From the NCBI GenBank assembly GCA_964424115.1, contig CAYRHN010000013.1:58019-122018 (forward strand): DNA of 64,000 bases, given 5' to 3'. The notes beneath the pieces were generated by a model that worked only from the letters and a program-made list of their open reading frames with translations, had not been told where the DNA came from and made no database searches. Within the stretch, counting starts at the first letter, position 1. Every line of letters starts with the position of its first letter. A program made the position numbers and the translations under genes. Source of the stretch: CAYRHN01 sp964424115 (GTDB lineage: Bacteria > Chloroflexota > Anaerolineae > Anaerolineales > Anaerolineaceae). Positions 59,159 to 64,000 of the stretch are shown one piece after another.

Positions 59159-61114
59159 TTAGCGGATGAACAGGTTGAAGTCGATGTGCTCCCAGGTAGC
59201 GCCGGGGATGACGTAGTTGACAACTTTGCCTTCCGTTTCGGCGGCAACCAGCTGTTCGGTCAAACCAGCCAGCGTGGTGCTATCGAGCATGTCAACCTGG
59301 CCAGCCAGCAGCTGAGCTTCGGCGTTTTCGGCGGTGATCATCTGGATGATGATATTGGGGGTCTTGGGGGCGAGGTCAGCAGCAGCGAAGGGGTTCGCAA
59401 CGTAGACGATCTTCTCGCCGGGGACGTTCTCGACGATCATGTAGGGGCCGACATCGATCGGGTTGGTGGCGATTTCAGGCAGGGTCAAGTAATCCTTGGC
59501 GGGAACTTCGGCCAGGGTCTTGCCCTTGTAGGGGCCTTCGCTCTCGATCACGCGGTGGGCGGGCAGATAGCCGAAGGGGGCGGTGTAGTAGAAGGGATCC
59601 TGGTGACCGGGAACCCATTTCACGGTGTAGGTGTTGGTGCCGTCTTCAGCGAACTGGATGTCCACAACACGATCATAGTAGTAGAAGGAGGTAGCGCCGT
59701 TCTCGCGGTCGTTGCCGATCTGGAAGCCCAGTTTGAAGTCTTCGATGGTCAGGGGGGTGCCATCGGACCAAACCAGGTCATTGCGCCACTTGTAGGTGAC
59801 GGTCAGCTGTTTCATGGTTACGCCGGCATCGGTCAGTTCAACTTCAGCGCCGGTGTTGTCCAGAACCTTCATACCCTTCTCGAGGGTGACTACATTGCCA
59901 GTGGCATCGATGGCTTTGTCGCCGGGTTTGACGGTGACATCGTCATTGGTGGCCAGGCCGTTATCGAAGGTCGAGAATTCCTCAACCAGATACGGGGCAA
60001 AGTTGTAGTTCAGGGTGGTGTATGAGCGGGGGAACCCGATCAGAGAGTAGGCCAGGACAGCGCTGTAGCCGGTTTCAACCGTGGTGTACAGGGAGGCCGG
60101 GGGCTGGGTGAAGCCGATGACGATGGTGTCGCCGCCGTCTTTCAGGGTCCAGTTCTGAACGTTGTAGGTGTAGTATTCTTCACCGGGGGTCGGGGCGAAG
60201 CCATCGAGGTTCGTCACAGCCGAGAAGGTCTCGGTGCGGTTGAACACGGGGATCGCGGGGACGTCCTTGGTGTATTCCTGCTGGACGATCTTGTAGTCTT
60301 CAATGCGCTTGGCTTCGTCAAGGGTGTTGACAGCTTCCTTGATGGCCTTGTCAGCAGCGGGATTGCACCAGCCCATGTAGTTCTGGCCAATCCAGTTGTT
60401 GGTGGGCAGCGGGATCTGATCGCAGGCCCACAGAGTGTAGCCACCGGGATCAGCCTGACCGACCCAGGCGTAGGCGCCCAGTTCGAAGTCGCGGCGAGCC
60501 AAACCGGTCGTGTCACCGAACCACCAGGAGGACGGGGCATGCAGGCGGAGGATGCGGATACCGCAGGCTTTCATCTGCTGTTCGAAGACAGCGGCCCAGG
60601 CCTGGCGGAAGGCAGCATTGGTGGTCGTGAACTTGAAGGAAAGTTCATCGCCATTGGCGTTCGTGCGGTAGCCGGTGTCTTCGTTCATGGTCCAGCCGGC
60701 TTCGTCCAACAAAGCGCCACCCTTTTCAACGCTGTATTCGTAGATGGTGATGTTTTCATCGCCAGCATAGAATTTGGTGTTGGAGCGGGGGATGAAGGTG
60801 TTCATGGTCAGGGCGGCAGCCTGTTCAGCGGTGATCAGGGGATAGCCAGCCTGGGCAAGAGCAACCTTATCGGTGCAGTGCGCCATCGCCTGGCGCACGC
60901 GCAGATCGCTCAGGATCGGGTGCGGGGTGGTGAAGGCGCCGCGTTCAACTTCGACTTCCTGCGTCACGACAACCTGGACTTCGACAGTCTTTTCAACTTG
61001 GACAGTCTTCTCGACTTCCACGGTCTTGATAACCTCGGTCGGCGCGCAAGCGGCCATGACCATGCTGGCAACCAAAACCAGGGCGATCACGTACATGAAC
61101 TTATTGAGTTTCAT
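59159..61114 (-). CDS. Peptide-binding lipoprotein, family 5, circularly permuted
   Basis: A 651-residue predicted lipoprotein that captures peptides for the importer encoded downstream. The signal peptide ends in the lipobox MAAC; a linker rich in VEVEKTV repeats follows. The block that is usually C-terminal in family 5 proteins comes first: SDLRVRQAMAHCTDK (about 70), ALLDEAGWTM, then YAWVGQADPGGYTLW and ending YNVQNWTLK (about 320). The usual N-terminal half follows: DTIVIGFTQPPASLYT (329), FAPYLVEEFSTF, LVWSDGTPLTIEDFKL (about 450), PIDVGPYMIVENVPG, AQLLAGQVDMLDS, and it ends with HIDFNLFIR, which in ordinary members runs straight into the RVRQA block. The order implies a circular permutation. 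Confidence 0.9.
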   Translation of the reverse strand: MKLNKFMYVIALVLVASMVMAACAPTEVIKTVEVEKTVQVEKTVEVQVVVTQEVEVERGAFTTPHPILSDLRVRQAMAHCTDKVALAQAGYPLITAEQAAALTMNTFIPRSNTKFYAGDENITIYEYSVEKGGALLDEAGWTMNEDTGYRTNANGDELSFKFTTTNAAFRQAWAAVFEQQMKACGIRILRLHAPSSWWFGDTTGLARRDFELGAYAWVGQADPGGYTLWACDQIPLPTNNWIGQNYMGWCNPAADKAIKEAVNTLDEAKRIEDYKIVQQEYTKDVPAIPVFNRTETFSAVTNLDGFAPTPGEEYYTYNVQNWTLKDGGDTIVIGFTQPPASLYTTVETGYSAVLAYSLIGFPRSYTTLNYNFAPYLVEEFSTFDNGLATNDDVTVKPGDKAIDATGNVVTLEKGMKVLDNTGAEVELTDAGVTMKQLTVTYKWRNDLVWSDGTPLTIEDFKLGFQIGNDRENGATSFYYYDRVVDIQFAEDGTNTYTVKWVPGHQDPFYYTAPFGYLPAHRVIESEGPYKGKTLAEVPAKDYLTLPEIATNPIDVGPYMIVENVPGEKIVYVANPFAAADLAPKTPNIIIQMITAENAEAQLLAGQVDMLDSTTLAGLTEQLVAAETEGKVVNYVIPGATWEHIDFNLFIR

Positions 61115-61236
61115 TAGTTTCTTCTCCTCCAGAGAATATTGAAATTAGCGGTACGTTTTTCTGAGACACTCTTTAGGGGTAAAGGGAATTTTGGGGTCTG
61201 TAATCAGCCACCTCCTTTTCTCTCCATGCAAGGTAC

Positions 61237-61263
61237 AAAAAAACGCTTTGCCCGTGGGGCAAA
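61237..61263 (-). promoter_or_regulatory. Terminator-like hairpin in the leader of the binding-protein mRNA
   Basis: On the minus strand TTTGCCC-CAC-GGGCAAA is followed by GCG and seven T residues (61243-61237). It begins within about 10 nt of the predicted transcription start and lies about 120 nt before the ATG. A short frame (ATGGAGAGAAAAGGAGGTGG then TGA) follows. Attenuation is possible. Confidence 0.5.
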
Positions 61264-61276
61264 AGGGACTAGGATT

Positions 61277-61305
61277 CTTATAGCACAAACCAGGAATAAA
61301 GTCAA
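61277..61305 (-). promoter_or_regulatory. Promoter of the peptide importer operon
   Basis: Minus-strand TTGACT (61305-61300) and TATAAG (61282-61277) have a 17-bp spacer. It drives the binding-protein gene. The 332-bp gap between this gene and the next holds this promoter, the leader hairpin and, near the ATG, GGAGGAG; I see nothing else in it. Confidence 0.65.
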
Positions 61306-61446
61306 GTTGTTAACCCGGTTTTCAGTCTCTGCAAGGCTATTTTCTCTACATTTAATGCGAAAAAAGAGATGATCATCTAAAAATTTGTGACGAATCTCAT
61401 TTTTAGCAAGCTGCTCTCAGGGGATTGGGGAACAACCCGCTGGAGT

Positions 61447-63012
61447 CTACACTTCCAGGACCTGTCCCAATTCCGGAGGGCGCACCTGTACCGGGCTGCC
61501 CGCCAGCTGCTCCTGCCACCAGACCGGGTTCAGGCAGTGGACCGGCACCAACACGCCGGGGTTAACTGTGCGCACGAAATCCAGCAGCTCTGCGCCGCCG
61601 GCGTGTCCCGAGGCATGCAAAACGATCCGGGTCGGGTCGTCCGGGTCGCCATACAGGTCCATCTTCATCCACTTCACCCAGTTGCGCAGCCGCTCCAGGT
61701 CGGCCTCCTGTTCTTCGTCGTATGCCTGGCTGTTGGAAAACAGGTATGCCCCGCCCTGCGCCCCTTCCAGGTCGATCAGGTCGTTCAGGTCAAAGAGGCT
61801 GAAAGCCAACAGGTAATCACCTGGAGATTGAGACACCTGGCCCGGCCCGCGCGTGCGCGCCTTCCATTCTTCGCGCAGTTCTTTCTCCCAGGACTTGGGG
61901 GACGATTTCGGGTCGGCATACATCCCCAGGGCAGGATGCGCCAACAGGGCCGCGTAGGCCTCGGGATCGGCCAGCGCCAGGGATTGGAGCAGGTAGATGT
62001 CTTTGGGCTGGGCCAGCAGGATGCGGCCGGTATGCGCGCACAGATCGAGAAAAACTTCCAGCCGGTCCACGTTGCGCGGCCCAAAATCGGCAACCACCAG
62101 CCTGCCTGCGTAACGACGGATGATGGGCAGGGCGTTGGCCGCCACATCCTCCTCGCTGAGCTGGGCATGGGAGGAGATGTGCGTGCCTTCGCAGATCAGC
62201 GCTGCCGGGCGCAATTCCGCCAGCTCGCGCATGAAACGCCGGGTTTGCTCGCCGCGCCGCCCGTGAAAACGAATATCCCCGGTATACGCCACCCAGCCGG
62301 ACGAAGTCTGCAAGGCAAAGGCGCACGCACCGGGGATGGAGTGGTCCACCGGCCACCAACGCAAACCCAGCCCCCCCACCCGCTCCCCCGCCGGACCGGC
62401 CTCCGCCGGCTGAATGGATTTTCGGGAACTTCCCCCCGCAGTGAGCCAAAAGTCGTGGGCGGCCTGGCTTAATGCTCCGTCCAGAAAGGCATAAGGGCGC
62501 AGTTGGCGTACGTCACCCCGATCGGATTTCAGGTTGCCTTCGCTATCCAGCACATGCGGATTGGTGTAGGCCATCTCAAATTCCAGTCCGTTCGCGCCGC
62601 TCACTTGCATCACCCGGCCGATCAGGGCAGTGGCGCGGGTGGTCACCACCGGCAGGCCGGAGTCCAGGTATCCCAGGTAACCATTGTGATCCAGGTGGGC
62701 GTGGGAGAGCAGCACGGCATCCAGATGAATCTGTTGTGCTTTGCGCCCCAGGCGCGTTTCCACCCGCTCCCACATTCCCTCGGCCTCCAGGTCAGAGCGG
62801 TAGATCCCGCGCAGGTCAGGCAGCAGCCCCAGCATGAGCGGGTCCAGCAGGCCGCGTGTGGAACGCGGATGAAGGAATTCGTTGAAAAATTGTCCCGCCC
62901 GCCCAAAAGCGGTGCCAAAGTCTAACATCAGGCGGGTGGAACCGTCTTCCAGGAGGATCTTGTTTCCCCCAATCTCGCGTACTGCGCCGTAACAGGTGAT
63001 CTTAACCGCCAT
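61447..63012 (-). CDS. MBL-fold/beta-CASP-like hydrolase (RNase J or exonuclease-like)
   Basis: A 521-residue protein of the metallo-beta-lactamase superfamily. ITCYGAVREIGGNKILLEDG and LDFGTAFGR at the N-terminus and the metal site LLSHAHLDHNGYLGYL (HxHxDH) are RNase J/CPSF-like. The IPGACAFALQTSSGWVAYTG and DIRFHGRRGEQT parts follow, and the end VLHASGHAGGAELLDFVRTV and VPVHCLNP match the beta-CASP C-terminal motifs (SGHA, PVH). The insertion around 300-440 is long. Probable RNA or DNA processing; the exact substrate is not decidable. Confidence 0.88.
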   Translation of the reverse strand: MAVKITCYGAVREIGGNKILLEDGSTRLMLDFGTAFGRAGQFFNEFLHPRSTRGLLDPLMLGLLPDLRGIYRSDLEAEGMWERVETRLGRKAQQIHLDAVLLSHAHLDHNGYLGYLDSGLPVVTTRATALIGRVMQVSGANGLEFEMAYTNPHVLDSEGNLKSDRGDVRQLRPYAFLDGALSQAAHDFWLTAGGSSRKSIQPAEAGPAGERVGGLGLRWWPVDHSIPGACAFALQTSSGWVAYTGDIRFHGRRGEQTRRFMRELAELRPAALICEGTHISSHAQLSEEDVAANALPIIRRYAGRLVVADFGPRNVDRLEVFLDLCAHTGRILLAQPKDIYLLQSLALADPEAYAALLAHPALGMYADPKSSPKSWEKELREEWKARTRGPGQVSQSPGDYLLAFSLFDLNDLIDLEGAQGGAYLFSNSQAYDEEQEADLERLRNWVKWMKMDLYGDPDDPTRIVLHASGHAGGAELLDFVRTVNPGVLVPVHCLNPVWWQEQLAGSPVQVRPPELGQVLEV

Positions 63013-63106
63013 ACTGACAACCTCCTCGTGATTCCCTGTTGTAACTCACCACCATGATTATAGATGATTTTTTCCGGGCACAGGGGAGAAACGGGCGCGG
63101 AAGACG

Positions 63107-63112
63107 TATAAT
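63107..63112 (+). promoter_or_regulatory. -10 hexamer 6 nt before the phosphoesterase ATG (leaderless)
   Basis: Consensus TATAAT ends 6 nt before the ATG at 63119 with no Shine-Dalgarno sequence between. Confidence 0.55.
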
Positions 63113-63118
63113 AAAACC

Positions 63119-63949
63119 ATGAGGATCCTACTCCGGACGATCCTGGCGCTTGCAGTCGGACTTGCCCTCTTTCATTTTCCAGAGCCACAGGAGGCGTCAT
63201 TTTCCTTTGTAGTGACCGCCGATATGCGATATTTTGCAGGGGAGGGCAGCTATAACACATCCAGTTACTATCGAGGCGCAGTGGAAAGCATTCTCGCCAC
63301 CGGCCAGGGAGCATTCATGATCAGCCCCGGAGACATTGACCCGCCTGCGGGGGTGCGTTGGACGATCGACCAGGTGTTAGGCAGCGATTACCGCTGGTAC
63401 CCGCTGCCGGGGAACCATGAAACCGAGACCCCTGAGGATATGGCCTGGCTGCGCGCATACAACTACGGCGCCGTGAATCCCGGTCCGGCAGCCTGCCCCG
63501 AAACGACCTATTCTTTTGATTACAGCAATGCCCATTTTGTGCTCCTCAACGAATATTGCGACAGCGGCGGGGATACCGCGACGGGAGGCGACATTCCCGA
63601 CTACCTTTACAACTGGCTGGCTGCCGACCTGGCAGCGACCACAAAACCGCATATCTTCGTAGCTGGTCACGAACCGATCACAGCGGTGGCGGATATGGAT
63701 AACGGCCGGCTGCGCCATACCGAGGATAACCTGGGCATCCACCCAGAGAATGCCAGCCGATTCCTCTTGCTGTTGGACCGCTACGACGCCATCTACCTGT
63801 GCGGGCATACGCATGATGCCAGCGTGATCCCTGTTGGGGGGATCTGGCAGATCGATGTGGGACATGCCCGCGGCCTGGGAGATACCGGCGCGCGCAGCAC
63901 CTATGTGCGCATCACCGTTTATCAAGACAGCGTCCATTATGATATTTAA
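63119..63949 (+). CDS. Secreted metallophosphoesterase
   Basis: A 276-residue calcineurin-like phosphoesterase with an N-terminal hydrophobic signal (LLRTILALAVGLALFHF). The five metal motifs are present: VTADMRYF, MISPGDIDPP, LPGNHETETP, FVAGHEPITA and YLCGHTHDASV. It resembles purple-acid-phosphatase-like secreted enzymes, probably acting on phosphomonoesters or nucleotides outside the cell. The gene is 107 bp from, and divergent to, the MBL gene. Confidence 0.92.
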   Translation: MRILLRTILALAVGLALFHFPEPQEASFSFVVTADMRYFAGEGSYNTSSYYRGAVESILATGQGAFMISPGDIDPPAGVRWTIDQVLGSDYRWYPLPGNHETETPEDMAWLRAYNYGAVNPGPAACPETTYSFDYSNAHFVLLNEYCDSGGDTATGGDIPDYLYNWLAADLAATTKPHIFVAGHEPITAVADMDNGRLRHTEDNLGIHPENASRFLLLLDRYDAIYLCGHTHDASVIPVGGIWQIDVGHARGLGDTGARSTYVRITVYQDSVHYDI

Positions 63950-63970
63950 CCTAAGTTGCCACCTTGAGAG

Positions 63971-64000
63971 GTGACAGAAAAGAAATCCATGCGAACTCTG
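63971..64000 (+). CDS. Possible start of a further gene (truncated by window)
   Basis: A GTG at 63971 (reading TEKKSMRTL) or the in-frame ATG at 63989 opens a frame that runs to the window edge. GAGAG lies next to the GTG. Ten codons are too few to identify a product. Confidence 0.25.
   Translation, partial: MTEKKSMRTL

Overview
The window looks like chromosomal DNA of a Chloroflexota bacterium, most likely class Anaerolineae. This is inferred from gene content, not from a marker gene. Pointers are the many secreted proteins and lipoproteins with Thr/Pro-rich linkers, TadE/TadG-like surface proteins, an NBR1-type Ig-like lipoprotein, a family 5 peptide-binding lipoprotein with a Val/Glu/Lys/Thr linker, and a metzincin ending in a short FLPLITR tail. 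Genes are densely packed on both strands. I saw no phage, insertion sequence, integron or CRISPR array. The only RNA genes seen are one tRNA-Gln, one SAM-I riboswitch and a possible small RNA.

Layout. 1-3.5 kb: the 5' part of a cobalamin-dependent methionine synthase (minus strand, runs off the left edge) controlled by a SAM-I riboswitch with its own terminator. 3.5-7.3 kb: an ArsR/DUF2087 regulator with a palindromic operator, an M24 peptidase, an MFS transporter and an MBL-fold hydrolase, punctuated by GTCATTGCGAG inverted-repeat elements. 7.3-14.2 kb (minus): a surface-protein island of two very similar TadG-like proteins, two TadE-like proteins and a nidogen-like secreted protein, with no secretion motor nearby. 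14.4-19.2 kb (plus): a CHASE4-HAMP-PAS-GAF histidine kinase and NarL-type regulator, a lipoprotein and a DUF5666 secreted protein. 19.2-28.3 kb: RNase Z, a four-repeat secreted protein, an NBR1-like lipoprotein, a methyltransferase, a CYTH enzyme, a SagB-type nitroreductase, an acetyltransferase, a hydrolase, a ferredoxin and a lipoprotein.

28.3-34.3 kb (minus): a tight run of DUF92 protein, NRAMP metal transporter, universal stress protein, bactofilin, degenerate CPBP protein and prolyl-tRNA synthetase. 34.5-38.1 kb: a secreted metzincin, a 28-residue membrane microprotein and a HicB-like/DinB fusion. 38.3-44.1 kb (plus): Yip1 protein, MacB-type ABC ATPase, a secreted CARDB-like protein, the cognate permease, a Gmad2 lipoprotein and RNase HI, which reads as one envelope system. 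44.1-49.3 kb (plus): a possible small RNA, a DUF885 peptidase, a small membrane protein, a DUF952-methyltransferase fusion, a lipoprotein, a UPF0173 hydrolase and a membrane protein. 49.4-53.3 kb (minus): tRNA-Gln, glmU, CorC-like protein, cdd, recO. 53.4-54.5 kb: a receiver/roadblock-like protein. 54.6-61.3 kb (minus): a complete peptide ABC importer. 61.4-64 kb: a beta-CASP-like MBL protein, a metallophosphoesterase and the possible first codons of another gene.

The strongest unusual observation is the peptide-binding lipoprotein at 59159-61114. Its order of sequence blocks is that of a circularly permuted family 5 solute-binding protein: the block that is normally the C-terminal half comes first, and the normal N-terminal half follows. 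Its partner permeases carry non-standard insertions, and its mRNA leader contains a terminator-like hairpin. A second theme is that several genes have a -10 hexamer 6-7 nt before the start codon, which predicts leaderless mRNAs alongside genes with good Shine-Dalgarno sites.
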